Positions 36,961 to 46,325 are shown, counted from the first letter of the stretch. The stretch: DNA of 64,000 nucleotides from Paenibacillus wynnii (GCF_000757885.1 NZ_JQCR01000002.1:1612001-1676000); one strand, 5' to 3'. Notes: generated by a model not told the origin, from the sequence alone. Made by a program: numbers and translations.

Positions 36961-38403
36961 TTAGTTTTGTATACCTGCCTGCTCCATCATTCCACGGGCG
37001 ATCCATACTCCAGCTGCTCCCGCTTGGGCCAAACCGCGGGTTACGCCGGCTCCGTCTCCTCCGCAGTACAAGCCGGATATTTCTGTCTCCAACTTGTCCG
37101 TAAGTTTTGGCCGGGCCGAATAGAATTTCGCCTCTACCCCGTAGAACAAGGTGTGTTCCGATGCGATACCCGGGGTCACCTTCTCCAATGCCTCCACCAT
37201 TTCGATCAGACTCTTCATGGTGTTGTATGGCAGCACAAGCCCAAGGTCTCCGGGAACAGCTTCCTTGAGTGTCGGCTCCAGAAAACCTTCGCTGATCCGC
37301 GTTTCCGTGGAACGCCTTCCCCGCAGGATATCACCGTACTTCTGAACGATAACACCGCCGCTGGACAAGTCATTTGCTCTTTTACAAATTTCCCGGGCAT
37401 ACTCATTAGGCTTATCGAAGGGCTCTGTAAACTTATGCGATACCAGCAGGGCAAAGTTAGTATTTCTCGAGCCGCGTAACGGGTCTTTATAAGAGTGTCC
37501 ATTCGCTGCCATTACTCCGCTGTGGTTCTCCACTACGACATGACCGGAAGGATTGCTGCAGAAGGTGCGGACACGGGTGCCCACAGAGGTGTTATAAATG
37601 AATTTTCCTTCGTAAAGGTGTTCATTAATCTCCCGCATCACCACATCCGAGGTTTCCACACGTACACCTACATCAACTTGGTTGTTATACATTTTGAGAC
37701 GGCGTTTCTTCAAGATCTCTGTCAGCCAAGCTGATCCGTCACGGCCTGGAGCAATCATGACTTGGGCAGCTTCGTGGGTTTCCCCATTTTTTAGAATAAT
37801 CCCTGTAATGCGGTGTGTGCCATTATCTTTGACAGTTGCAATGTCCTGAACCTCTGTCTTGAAGATCATATCAATGCGCGTTTTCAAATATTCATAAATG
37901 GATTTAAGAATCTCCAAGTTTTGTTCTGTTCCAAGATGCCGCACCTGTGCCCGCAGCAGCTTAAGTCCTGCGGCGTAGCCCCGCTGCTCAATATTGCGTA
38001 TGCTCTCCGTAGTAGGATCGGTAATATTCGGGGTAGCCCCGTGCTCCAGATTGACATCATCGACATAACGTATCAGCTCCAGCACCTTCGAAGGAGCCAA
38101 ATAATCCGTCATCCAGCCGCCGAACTCGGTTGTAATATTGAACTTTCCATCACTATAGGCACCTGCTCCACCAAAACCGGCCGTTATAGAGCAGGCAGGC
38201 AGACACCCTGCAAATTCTTTACGGCCTGACGCAGGTGGACACAGCTTGATTTTTTCTTCAAGAATCGGGCAGGTTCGATGATAGATATCATGCCCCTTGT
38301 CCACCAGCAGTACCTTCCAATGCGGTGCCTTCCGCGTAAGCTCATAACAGGCAAAGATCCCAGCCGGGCCCGCACCTACAACAATTACATCATATTTACT
38401 CAT
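36961..38403 (-). CDS. FAD-dependent oxidoreductase of COG2509 type
   Basis: This is a 480-residue cytoplasmic flavoprotein. The N-terminal dinucleotide-binding motif VIVVGAGPAGIFACYEL is followed by LLVDKG (end of beta-2), and SITAGFGGAGAYSDGKFN is typical of the uncharacterised FAD dehydrogenases grouped as COG2509. The C-terminal GLYCGGDGAGVTRGLAQAGA closes the FAD site. The reaction is unknown. GGAGGAAC precedes the ATG. The leader carries a purine riboswitch with an overlapping terminator (38455-38560), so expression should respond to guanine or a related purine, which hints at a role linked to purine metabolism or redox handling of purines. Confidence 0.88.
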   Translation of the reverse strand: MSKYDVIVVGAGPAGIFACYELTRKAPHWKVLLVDKGHDIYHRTCPILEEKIKLCPPASGRKEFAGCLPACSITAGFGGAGAYSDGKFNITTEFGGWMTDYLAPSKVLELIRYVDDVNLEHGATPNITDPTTESIRNIEQRGYAAGLKLLRAQVRHLGTEQNLEILKSIYEYLKTRIDMIFKTEVQDIATVKDNGTHRITGIILKNGETHEAAQVMIAPGRDGSAWLTEILKKRRLKMYNNQVDVGVRVETSDVVMREINEHLYEGKFIYNTSVGTRVRTFCSNPSGHVVVENHSGVMAANGHSYKDPLRGSRNTNFALLVSHKFTEPFDKPNEYAREICKRANDLSSGGVIVQKYGDILRGRRSTETRISEGFLEPTLKEAVPGDLGLVLPYNTMKSLIEMVEALEKVTPGIASEHTLFYGVEAKFYSARPKLTDKLETEISGLYCGGDGAGVTRGLAQAGAAGVWIARGMMEQAGIQN

Positions 38404-38454
38404 CTGTTCCTCCTACAATGGATAGAGATTTGATTAGTCTAGTGGTTAACGCAA

Positions 38455-38499
38455 CAAAAAACCCGAATACTTCATAGGTATGCAAAAGCACCCTATTCG
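38455..38499 (-). terminator. Riboswitch-controlled terminator
   Basis: On the minus strand CGAATA (38494-38499) pairs with TATTCG (38464-38469), with an inner GGGTGC-TTTT-GCAT(A)CC helix, and is followed by GGTTTTTT. Its 5' arm shares CGAA with the 3' strand of aptamer P1. Confidence 0.75.
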
Positions 38500-38560
38500 T
38501 AGCCAGGAATTTACGGTCCCCTGTAGAAACCCCCAAACCTTATCTTTGAGGATATACGAA
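38496..38560 (-). ncRNA. Purine riboswitch aptamer (guanine-type)
   Basis: On the minus strand the 65-nt region shows P1 (TTCGTA / TACGAA) and the conserved core TATCCTCAAAGATAAGG-TTTGGGGG-TTTCTAC. It continues with the P3 stem CAGGGG / TTCCTG around loop ACCGTAAA, and GGCTA before P1 closes. The position equivalent to xpt C74 is C, which predicts guanine or hypoxanthine rather than adenine. It lies about 93 nt before the flavoprotein start. Confidence 0.93.
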
Positions 38561-38591
38561 CAGCTTATCAATATTTTGTGATCCATAAGGA

Positions 38592-38620
38592 AGCTTACTT
38601 AATATAAGCGAATGTGTCAA
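38592..38620 (-). promoter_or_regulatory. Promoter upstream of the purine riboswitch
   Basis: A perfect TTGACA (38615-38620), a 17-bp spacer and TAAGCT (38592-38597) on the minus strand. The start point would fall about 25 nt before the aptamer. Confidence 0.55.
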
Positions 38621-38792
38621 GCTTAAATTTATATAATATACGTGTTTATATCAATAAATAACTAAAAACTAATCTATAACATTGACTCATGCACCTAAAC
38701 ACGAACATTCGCAGCATCACACCCTATGGAAGGAAACTGCAGATAATTGTCGAATATATAAGTATATTGACACTGGAAATGAGGAACACCTT

Positions 38793-39887
38793 ATGTATAT
38801 TCCAACCCAAACTCCTCGTGCTACCTACTGGAACCGCGTGCTTCTAAATGTGTTCTGGATCCTTCTGGCTTTAGATCTGTTGAGTCAACTATTCGTTTTT
38901 GGATCGATGTGGGGTTATCGCCCTCGGGTTACGGCAGGGGAATATTTTTTTTCCTATATATTAACTCCTGATTTAATCATATTGGCTCTCCTTCTTACAC
39001 TTGAAGGTATCTATAAATGGAAGCCGCAGTTCTCTGAAGCCTCTATTACGGTTGGAAGCCATTTATATGCGATTTTAATTATCATGTTTGTGAGTCCAGA
39101 GATAGATGTTAAGCCGTTAATTATGCTTTTACCGCTTCTTGTGTCCATGATTTATCTGAATAGCACTTACCTAATAGCATCTACGATCATCTGTTTGACA
39201 TATACGATTATCTTATTCAGTACTACTCCAACACACGATTATACGCTGCGGGTTGAGAATATAATTATAGCTCTCATCTTTGCCGGTACTTCAATTACTG
39301 GCTTTGGAGTCATTCACCGAGGGCGGGATCTCCTACATTCCCTGGAGAATTCAATGAAATCGGAGCAGGATTTGCGAATCCAGAATATCATCATGGACCG
39401 CCTGTCCAAAATCGATCCGCTTACCGATCTTTACAATCATAAAACCTTTCATGAATACCTCGGCTGGCTAATTGATCATCAGCAGAATAATCCCTTTCCG
39501 ATGCAGCTGGCGGTACTCGATCTAGACAATTTCAAGAAAGTAAATGATATGTACGGGCATTGGGTTGGTGATATTGTTCTTAAGCAGGTAGCAGCGATTA
39601 TATTGAAGAATATCGGGGCTGACGATTTTGCCGCGCGGTATGGCGGAGAAGAATTCGTAATTATCCTGACTGCCAAATCGTTAGATACCTCCTATGAGAT
39701 TATTGAAAAAATACGTGCAGACATTGCCGAAATGCCGATCACGGAGATGGAAGGAAAATCGGTGACCGTTAGTATAGGAATGCATGATTTTGTGGGCGCA
39801 GACTCCAAGAGCTTTGTTTTTCAAAAAGCCGATGATGCCCTCTACGAAGCTAAAAAAACAGGCAAAAACAAAATTGTGGTTTTATAA
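38793..39887 (+). CDS. Membrane diguanylate cyclase (GGDEF)
   Basis: This 364-residue protein has about six predicted membrane helices (residues 15-195), a short coiled coil, and a GGDEF domain starting DPLTDLYNHKTFHEYL with the active-site motif RYGGEEF. It should make c-di-GMP from GTP. No RxxD product-inhibition site is visible before the motif (GADDFAARYGGEEF). The start chosen is ATG 38793, behind GAGGAA; the frame extends upstream to a TTG without a ribosome site. It is convergent with the GGDEF-EAL gene and close to the c-di-GMP-responsive sinI unit, though not in the same operon. Confidence 0.9.
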   Translation: MYIPTQTPRATYWNRVLLNVFWILLALDLLSQLFVFGSMWGYRPRVTAGEYFFSYILTPDLIILALLLTLEGIYKWKPQFSEASITVGSHLYAILIIMFVSPEIDVKPLIMLLPLLVSMIYLNSTYLIASTIICLTYTIILFSTTPTHDYTLRVENIIIALIFAGTSITGFGVIHRGRDLLHSLENSMKSEQDLRIQNIIMDRLSKIDPLTDLYNHKTFHEYLGWLIDHQQNNPFPMQLAVLDLDNFKKVNDMYGHWVGDIVLKQVAAIILKNIGADDFAARYGGEEFVIILTAKSLDTSYEIIEKIRADIAEMPITEMEGKSVTVSIGMHDFVGADSKSFVFQKADDALYEAKKTGKNKIVVL

Positions 39888-39891
39888 AAAA

Positions 39892-39925
39892 AACGAGCCC
39901 TCAGAATCCTCTGACGGCTCGTTTT
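39892..39925. terminator. Bidirectional terminator between the two c-di-GMP genes
   Basis: ACGAGCC-CTCAG pairs with CTGA-C-GGCTCGT; T-runs lie on both strands. Confidence 0.88.
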
Positions 39926-39935
39926 GTATTTAACT

Positions 39936-42900
39936 CTAGTTTATAAGCAAAAGCTCCTCATCCCATTTCTTCTGCGGATCAAACCATTCGGCTATCCTGT
40001 GCTCCGAAATAGGCCTGCTGACCAAATAACCTTGGACCTTGTCACAGCCCGATTGTTTCAAGAAAGCCAATTGCCCGGTATCTTCGACACCCTCCGCCAC
40101 AACCTTAAGTCCTATTTTATGCCCAAGCTCCACTATGGTCTGAACAAAAGATTGGCTGTATGTGTTATCCGACAGGGAATCAATAAACGTCTTATCCATT
40201 TTGAGTGTAGTAATCGGCAACTGCTGCAAATAGCTGAGCGATGAATACCCTGTACCGAAATCATCAAGAGCAATACGTATCCCGCGGGACTTTAGAAATT
40301 CCAGCTTACTGACTATATTCCCGAAAGACTCCATGAAAATCGATTCCGTGATCTCAAGCTCCAAGCATTCCGGCTCCAGACCACTCTCCGTTAGAACATT
40401 CAACACCATATCCGTGAAATCATCCTGCATCATTTGTATAACGGAAATATTTACCGAAATTTTGTATGGAGTGCCCACCCGATTATGAACCTCTTTCATA
40501 AAGAAACAGGATCTCCTAAGCACCCACTCCCCGATAGGGATAATCAGCCTAGAATCCTCTGCAATTTTGATAAAAGATAATGGAGAAACAAACCCCAACG
40601 CTGGACTGTTCCAACGAATTAACGCCTCTACCCCGGAGATTCTTCCCGAGTGGATTTCCACCTGAGGCTGGTAATGCAGCTCGAATTCATCATTGACTAC
40701 CGCACTGCGCAAATGCTTTTCAATATTCATCCGTTCATTGAAAGAGGCATGCATCGATCTGTCATACACAATATATCTGCTCTTGCCTTCTTCCTTTGCC
40801 CGGTACAATGCCACATCGGCGTTCTTTAATATTTCTTCAGTAGTTGTACCGTCTTCTGGATAGAAGGAAATCCCCATACTGACAGTGACATATAAATTGC
40901 TTTCTCCGATTAGAAAAGGACTTTTGAACTCTTCCAGAATGTCCTCCGCCAATTTTAATACCTCTTCACGATCCCGTGTATCTTTTAGAAAAATAACAAA
41001 TTCATCCCCGCCAAGTCTAGAAAGAATTTCACCCTCGCGGATTACAGACTGCAGTCTCTCACTGGCCTGGCGAATAAGAATATCCCCAAATTTATGTCCC
41101 AGCGTATCATTGATGTATTTGAAATTATCCGTGTCCACGAAGATCAGCGCTGCCTGACCCCCGCAATATCGGAAATAATTCTCCATACCCTCCAGCAGAC
41201 TTGCTCGATTAGGCAAATTACTCAAGGAATCGTAATAAGCCATATGGAAAATCTTCTCTTGATTCTCCAGCAGCAGGTCATACTGCCCTACCAGCTCTTG
41301 CTGTGTGGCCGTAAGCTGTTCATAAGTGGCCTCCAGCTCCTGATAGCTGTTATTCAGTTTCAACTCCACCTGCTTCCGGGTGCTTATATCAATCAGTGAG
41401 CCTAAGAAAAAGGCGACTTTATGATTGGAATCAAAAATAGCCTTCCCCCTAACCTCAAACCATACATATCTACCATGCTTGCTACGCATCCGGTATTCCG
41501 TTTCATAAATAGGGGTTAAGCCCTCCAGATGATCTTCCCTTGATTTGCGGGCTGCCTCTTGGTCATCCGGATGAATGATGCTAGAAACACCCGCGTATGT
41601 ATTAACCTCGTCCGTGTTATAGCCCATGTTCTCATACCAGCGCTCGGACATCGTATAAATCCCTGTATCTAAATCGAGCTCCCACATATAAGCGCCTGAT
41701 CCTTCGGATGCAAGCCTGAATCTGCGTTCATTCACTTGAAGTTTTTCAATCTGATCCTTCAATTCTTCCTCGGTTGCCGCCAGCTCTTCATATGTAGCTT
41801 CGAGCTCTTCATAACTCATTTGCAGTTTAATTTCACTGTGCTTTCTCTCATCGATATCCATACCCACCAGAACAAATACATCTGACGCCTGTTTATCCAA
41901 TCCCTGAAGGATGGATGTCCGAAATACAAAGTGAGGTCCCGAGGAATTCCCATTCTTAATCTGCATTTCTAAATTATTTACACAATCCTTCTGTACCGCC
42001 CTCTGGAGGAGTTCAGTGAGATCAGTGACCTGACTCCCTTCCACTCCGTCAATATCATCTATGCTCTCCCCCAATATATCCTTCTCCCGCAGTCCGGTCA
42101 TTTTCTCGGCATACTTATTGAATCGAATGACTTTCTTATCTGCATTCAAGGCCCATACAAAAATTCCAGTGTGCTCGATAACATCTTCGAAAAATTGCTG
42201 TTCGGCATGTATGGACCTGCGTAAATAGTTAATATACATTTTGATAAATACCATACAGAATACCAGCAGGCAAAAGCCTATGGCCGTCCCGGAAAAGATT
42301 TTGTTATGCATTCTTACTTTGTAATAATCGGAATGGGTGAAGAAATACTGCTTGTACATTTCCTCGAATGCCCCGGACTGCTTGACCTGGTCCAATCTGA
42401 TATTAATATACGAGACCAAATCCGGGGAAGACTTACTAATACCATAAGCCACATCCATAGGGTAAAGATTATCCATTTTATGTATGATTTTGCCCATCAA
42501 GCCTTGCTCGACAATCAGATAATCAACAACCAACTGATTCTCAAACAACAGGTCGATCTCCCCATTCTGAAGGGCCGTTAGAGCCTGAGGAACCGTGGAA
42601 TATGTTTTATAATCGGAAATTCCCACTTTATTCTTCAGAACTTCCTCCGAGTATTGATCGCTTCCTACCCCTATTTTATAATTCGCCAATGTATTAATTT
42701 TTACATTTTCTTGTAAACTCTGTTTGGCATAGATAGAGATATAACTTTTCAAAACCGGTTTCGAAAATAAAATACTTTGTTTTCTTTCATTTGTTACTAC
42801 CATCAGACCTGTCGTATCAATTTCTCCCTTTTTTAAGCGCTCGTTCACTTCGGTCCACTGCCCGGAACTGTAATTAATTAAATATTCCTGCTTCCTAAAA

Positions 42901-43076
42901 AGCATACTTGTCAAATCAATGTCGAATCCGGTCAAATAACCATTCTGAATATATTTATATGGAGGATAATTCAATTCCGCCTGATATTCGATCTCCTCTC
43001 TGGCGGCTTGTGCTGTGACAGGAAGGGCTGCTGTAATCAGAAAAATGAACAGGAGTGTAACTTTACACCACTTCAT
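39936..43076 (-). CDS. Sensor protein: SBP_bac_3 - PAS - PAS - GGDEF - EAL
   Basis: This 1046-residue membrane protein is predicted to adjust c-di-GMP in response to an extracellular ligand. Order: signal peptide (1-24); amino-acid-binding-protein-like domain (about 28-250, ELNYPPYKYIQNGYLTGFDID); one membrane helix (about 262-284); PAS (about 298-415); coiled coil; PAS/PAC (about 452-570); GGDEF with LSRLGGDEFVIFL (about 605-765); EAL with EALIRW, ELEITESIF, DDFGTGYSSL and VVAEGVED (about 775-1030). Both enzymatic motifs look intact. The I-site position reads REGE rather than RxxD. AAAGGAG precedes the ATG. Net activity cannot be predicted from sequence. Confidence 0.94.
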   Translation of the reverse strand: MKWCKVTLLFIFLITAALPVTAQAAREEIEYQAELNYPPYKYIQNGYLTGFDIDLTSMLFRKQEYLINYSSGQWTEVNERLKKGEIDTTGLMVVTNERKQSILFSKPVLKSYISIYAKQSLQENVKINTLANYKIGVGSDQYSEEVLKNKVGISDYKTYSTVPQALTALQNGEIDLLFENQLVVDYLIVEQGLMGKIIHKMDNLYPMDVAYGISKSSPDLVSYINIRLDQVKQSGAFEEMYKQYFFTHSDYYKVRMHNKIFSGTAIGFCLLVFCMVFIKMYINYLRRSIHAEQQFFEDVIEHTGIFVWALNADKKVIRFNKYAEKMTGLREKDILGESIDDIDGVEGSQVTDLTELLQRAVQKDCVNNLEMQIKNGNSSGPHFVFRTSILQGLDKQASDVFVLVGMDIDERKHSEIKLQMSYEELEATYEELAATEEELKDQIEKLQVNERRFRLASEGSGAYMWELDLDTGIYTMSERWYENMGYNTDEVNTYAGVSSIIHPDDQEAARKSREDHLEGLTPIYETEYRMRSKHGRYVWFEVRGKAIFDSNHKVAFFLGSLIDISTRKQVELKLNNSYQELEATYEQLTATQQELVGQYDLLLENQEKIFHMAYYDSLSNLPNRASLLEGMENYFRYCGGQAALIFVDTDNFKYINDTLGHKFGDILIRQASERLQSVIREGEILSRLGGDEFVIFLKDTRDREEVLKLAEDILEEFKSPFLIGESNLYVTVSMGISFYPEDGTTTEEILKNADVALYRAKEEGKSRYIVYDRSMHASFNERMNIEKHLRSAVVNDEFELHYQPQVEIHSGRISGVEALIRWNSPALGFVSPLSFIKIAEDSRLIIPIGEWVLRRSCFFMKEVHNRVGTPYKISVNISVIQMMQDDFTDMVLNVLTESGLEPECLELEITESIFMESFGNIVSKLEFLKSRGIRIALDDFGTGYSSLSYLQQLPITTLKMDKTFIDSLSDNTYSQSFVQTIVELGHKIGLKVVAEGVEDTGQLAFLKQSGCDKVQGYLVSRPISEHRIAEWFDPQKKWDEELLLIN

Positions 43077-43257
43077 CGCAATTCTCCTTTAGGATATCCG
43101 CAAATTCTAGGGCTTTTACACATGGGGTATTCGACAAAATATGAGAGTCTTCCTGCTGCTTTAGCTGCTATTTCATACAAATTGTACAAATATACCATCT
43201 ATCCTGTGAATATATAAAATTGCAACAAATTAGTTATAAACCCCTTCAAATTTTAGG

Positions 43258-43286
43258 TTGCTTTTTAGGTATAAAGTGTGGATAAT
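43258..43286 (+). promoter_or_regulatory. Promoter of the Fur-box small gene
   Basis: TTGCTT (43258-43263), a 17-bp spacer and GATAAT (43281-43286). The start point near 43293 is directly followed by the Fur box. Confidence 0.6.
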
Positions 43287-43299
43287 AGCAGTAACGCTT

Positions 43300-43318
43300 G
43301 ATAATGATTATCATTATT
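43300..43318. promoter_or_regulatory. Fur box
   Basis: GATAATGATTATCATTATT matches the 19-bp Fur consensus GATAATGATAATCATTATC at 17 positions. It lies just after the predicted transcription start and 55 bp before the small gene, a position at which Fur blocks transcription when iron is sufficient. Confidence 0.88.
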
Positions 43319-43372
43319 GAAAAGGAATTACAGAATTTAATCTATTTGAGATAAAAAGGAGACTGAACACCC

Positions 43373-43516
43373 ATGAATGCAACGACTACCCGCACTACAT
43401 TGAAAGTTGACGATTATTTGGATCTGCTCAATCTTGCTGTTAAAGTTGGAGATCTGAAATGGCAAAGGGAAATCAAATCCAGACTTCAATATATCCTCTG
43501 TATGCAACCGAAATAA
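43373..43516 (+). CDS. Small protein under probable Fur control
   Basis: This is a 47-residue cytoplasmic protein; AAAGGAG is followed by ATG. The sequence has a Thr-rich N-terminus, then KVDDYLDLLNLAVKVGDLKW, then a basic helix (QREIKSRLQ), ending CMQPK. The (D)xLDLLxxAxxxGDxxW pattern recalls small helical protein-interaction motifs, but I do not recognise a family with certainty. It is a complete single-gene unit: promoter, Fur box, gene and terminator within 310 bp. By analogy with Fur-regulated small proteins of Bacillus, a role in iron sparing is possible, but unproven. Confidence 0.75.
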   Translation: MNATTTRTTLKVDDYLDLLNLAVKVGDLKWQREIKSRLQYILCMQPK

Positions 43517-43528
43517 CACTATAGATTC

Positions 43529-43565
43529 CGCCGCATTCCTATTTTTGGGGGTGCGGCTTTTTTTG
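43529..43565 (+). terminator. Terminator of the Fur-box small gene
   Basis: GCCGCAT pairs with GTGCGGC and a run of seven T follows. Confidence 0.85.
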
Positions 43566-43656
43566 TTATCTTCGCGAAAGACCGATAAGGTTTAATAAAT
43601 AGTATGAACTTAAGTATAATAATTGGAATACAGTCTTCAGATTGGGGTGTGTGGGC

Positions 43657-45909
43657 TTGAAAAAAGTTATGTTGTTCATTTGGATGCTTAGTTTATTATG
43701 GGTAACCGGTGTTTATGCCGCAGAAGTTCCAGTCCAGCAAGGCTTGGTAGTGGATGAGGCCGGGCTGCTGAATTCCGGGGAAACCTCTGCAATCGCCGAC
43801 ACTGCTGCAGGAAGCCGCTATACGTTCCATATCCTTACCATAGAGTCCCTGAACGGTGCCAATTCAGCTAACTACGCTGGGAATGTGTACGACTCATGGA
43901 GTCTCTCGTCACGTGATATACTGCTGCTCATCTCCCTCGAGGAACATCAGGTGGAACTTAATTTCCAGAATTCAGGGCTGCGTTCCTCGCTGGATTCCTG
44001 GTCACAACAACAGGGCGGCCCTTCCGGAAGTGCAGCAATCACTAAATGGATTGACACTTATTTCATTCCTTATGCAGTGGACGGCGACTTTGCAGGGGGG
44101 ATCTCCTCTCTAATGGAAGCTACACATTCACTGGGTCAGTCGCAAGGTACTACAGCCGGAACAGGCAACATAGAGAAGGATAGATCTACAGTGTCAATGC
44201 CCGCAATCCTTCTAATCTTAATAGGGGCTGCCGTAGTTCTTGGATTATTATATGTTGCAGTCACAGGACTCCGGAGGCGCAGAGCACTGGATGAACAGAA
44301 AGAACAGCTAGGCGACCTGCTAGTGCAGGCTAATCGGGCAATTGAATCACTGAAGCCGTTCCAGGGTATTGTTCAGGGTAAAACTGCTGAAAGGATCGAA
44401 GCCATCTCAGAGCGCCTTACGAATGAGCTGATCCAAATTTCTGCATTAAGAAATGAAGATAGCGACGTTGCACCAGCATTTTATCGCCTTACCGCCCTCA
44501 AAACAGCGGCGGCTAAGCTCAGTGAGGCCAATATTTCCTTTCGGACCGCTATCCTGGAGGAGGAACAGCAAATCGCCGTTATCAGTGAAGCAGATAAAAA
44601 TGTAAAGCAGCGCATTACCGAACTGAAGAAAGATGCTCCCGAATTAGATCAGCAGCTCCAAAGCGCCGTTCGGGAAACGGGCTACGAGCTTCAAGGGATT
44701 GCAGAAGACCTTAAGGAGCTGGCTGAGGAGACCACCAAGGCGGATCAGCTGGAGCTGTTTGATCCGATTGCCGCGCAGGAAATTACTGAGGATGCCCTGG
44801 ACAAACAGGAGCAAATCGAAAAGGACCTGAAGGATGTCGATACCTACGATGACAAAGCAGATGATTTCCCGGAAACTCTAGCCGCCATTCGCACCAAAAT
44901 GACTGGAATTATAGAACAGAACTCCCTTCAAAATATGAAGGTAAAGCCTTATGACCTCTTGGAGAAGGCTAGTGTAGAAGCCGCTAACCTGGAGGTTCCT
45001 CTTAGCAAGGGAGATATGGACGAAGTACGCAAAATCGGAGCCAGGCTGGACACCCTCCTGCTGGATGCTGTTTCTATGACAGAACGCCAAGCTCTCATAA
45101 GGAAGGATAATCGGCGTGATTTGGAAACTGTCCGTTCGAATTGGAGCCGGCTGCACCAGCGGCGTGAAACTCTTCAAGCCCGGATCATGGAGTCCAGAGC
45201 ACGCTTTATAGAACAGCATTTAGCGGCTGCTAAGAATGATCTGGAGGCTTGGAGCACCCGGATTCGGGAGGGTGCTGAGGAGGTTCCCCAAATTGAAAGC
45301 TGGACCAGTGATGAACGCGGCGAATATGACCATGCCCGGAGCGCACTTGATCGGCTGCTTTCCCTTCAGGAAGAGGCTAATCGGCAGTTTAATGAAATCT
45401 CGGGCAGTCTGGATTCTCTGAATGAAAGGCTGAATACGATCATTCACCTCTTCTCCGAAGGACAGGAACGTGTTGATTCAGCAGAACAGCTGCTTCAGAG
45501 TAGAGGATTCATCTTAAGGAGTCATTTTAATCTCTCCTCGCTTCCCGAATTCACTGAACTACAACACAAACTTTCTGCTGGACCTTATCATTTGGATGAT
45601 CTGGAAGCCTTGGCCCATTCCTATCAATCACAGATTGAGACCTTTGTAAATGAAGCAACCCGGCTGGTACGCCAGAAGGAAGAAGAAGAACGGCAGGCAC
45701 AGCTGGCCCCAATGCAGGAAATACAGAGAAGGGAACAAGCCCGCAAGCGAATGTCATCGGGTCCACCCTCCTCCGGCGGTTTCGGCGGCGGACGTTCCTC
45801 CGGGGGCTCCTCTTGGGGCGGTGGGAGCGGTGGACGTTCTTCAGGCGGCTCCTCATGGGGCGGAGGAGGAAGATCAGGGGGCAATTCATCCGGGGGTTCC
45901 AAGTGGTAG
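43657..45909 (+). CDS. TPM-domain membrane protein with long coiled coil and Gly/Ser-rich tail
   Basis: This is a 750-residue protein. Signal peptide (LKKVMLFIWMLSLLWVTGVYA); TPM domain (about 25-155, QQGLVVDEAGLLNSGETSAI and RDILLLISLEEHQVELN), a fold seen in YgcG-type and Psb32 proteins; one membrane helix (about 183-205, AILLILIGAAVVLGLLYVAV); about 480 residues of charged coiled coil in the cytoplasm; and a C-terminal Gly/Ser/Arg-rich tail (SSGGFGGGRSSGGSSWGG). The start chosen is TTG 43657 behind GGGGTG; a TTG five codons earlier is possible. The function of the family is poorly known; membrane stress or protein quality control are suggested for relatives. No operon partner. Confidence 0.85.
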   Translation: MKKVMLFIWMLSLLWVTGVYAAEVPVQQGLVVDEAGLLNSGETSAIADTAAGSRYTFHILTIESLNGANSANYAGNVYDSWSLSSRDILLLISLEEHQVELNFQNSGLRSSLDSWSQQQGGPSGSAAITKWIDTYFIPYAVDGDFAGGISSLMEATHSLGQSQGTTAGTGNIEKDRSTVSMPAILLILIGAAVVLGLLYVAVTGLRRRRALDEQKEQLGDLLVQANRAIESLKPFQGIVQGKTAERIEAISERLTNELIQISALRNEDSDVAPAFYRLTALKTAAAKLSEANISFRTAILEEEQQIAVISEADKNVKQRITELKKDAPELDQQLQSAVRETGYELQGIAEDLKELAEETTKADQLELFDPIAAQEITEDALDKQEQIEKDLKDVDTYDDKADDFPETLAAIRTKMTGIIEQNSLQNMKVKPYDLLEKASVEAANLEVPLSKGDMDEVRKIGARLDTLLLDAVSMTERQALIRKDNRRDLETVRSNWSRLHQRRETLQARIMESRARFIEQHLAAAKNDLEAWSTRIREGAEEVPQIESWTSDERGEYDHARSALDRLLSLQEEANRQFNEISGSLDSLNERLNTIIHLFSEGQERVDSAEQLLQSRGFILRSHFNLSSLPEFTELQHKLSAGPYHLDDLEALAHSYQSQIETFVNEATRLVRQKEEEERQAQLAPMQEIQRREQARKRMSSGPPSSGGFGGGRSSGGSSWGGGSGGRSSGGSSWGGGGRSGGNSSGGSKW

Positions 45910-46216
45910 GTGTGTGAAGACTTTTGGGGAACAGAACATCTATATAAGCTGATCAAAAGAAAATAACAAAAAGCGAAAAGGAATGAAAGGGAACTTTGGA
46001 ACTGTAGGAGCGATAGCGATCGCCCGAAAGCTTTCCGTAGGAAAGTTCGCTTCGAAAGCATAAGCTGTATCCGGATTTCAACCGCTAAAAGAAGGTTAAA
46101 TCAAGAAATCTGGATACAACAGCGGCCGGAAGTCCAAATCTTCACGGTAGTGACGCCTGAGCCAGCTTTAAGTTAATATCTTAAGTTAATATCTTAAGTT
46201 CATCTTATATAGTTTT
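45910..46216. other. Intergenic gap with repeats
   Basis: No gene. It contains copy B of the dispersed 77-bp repeat (46011-46087) and a small tandem array near 46169-46200 in which TTAAGTTAATATC occurs twice followed by a partial copy. Confidence 0.7.
46011..46087 (-). repeat. Dispersed 77-bp repeat, copy B (inverted)
   Basis: The reverse complement of this segment aligns without gaps to 14768-14844 with about 86 percent identity. It carries the same GCTTATGCTTTCGAAGC core. Confidence 0.8.
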
Positions 46217-46259
46217 TAAAAAGCCAGTCCCCCAATTAGGAGACTGGCTTGTTTTTATT
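46217..46259. terminator. Bidirectional terminator before the sensor kinase 3' end
   Basis: AAGCCAGTC pairs with GACTGGCTT, with T-rich sequence on both strands. It can terminate the TPM gene (plus) and the kinase gene (minus). Confidence 0.8.
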
Positions 46260-46325
46260 TTCGGTCCGTAGCGGCCTACGGTTAAGTGATTCAATACATC
46301 TGGAGCCAACAGCTACTATTGCTAA

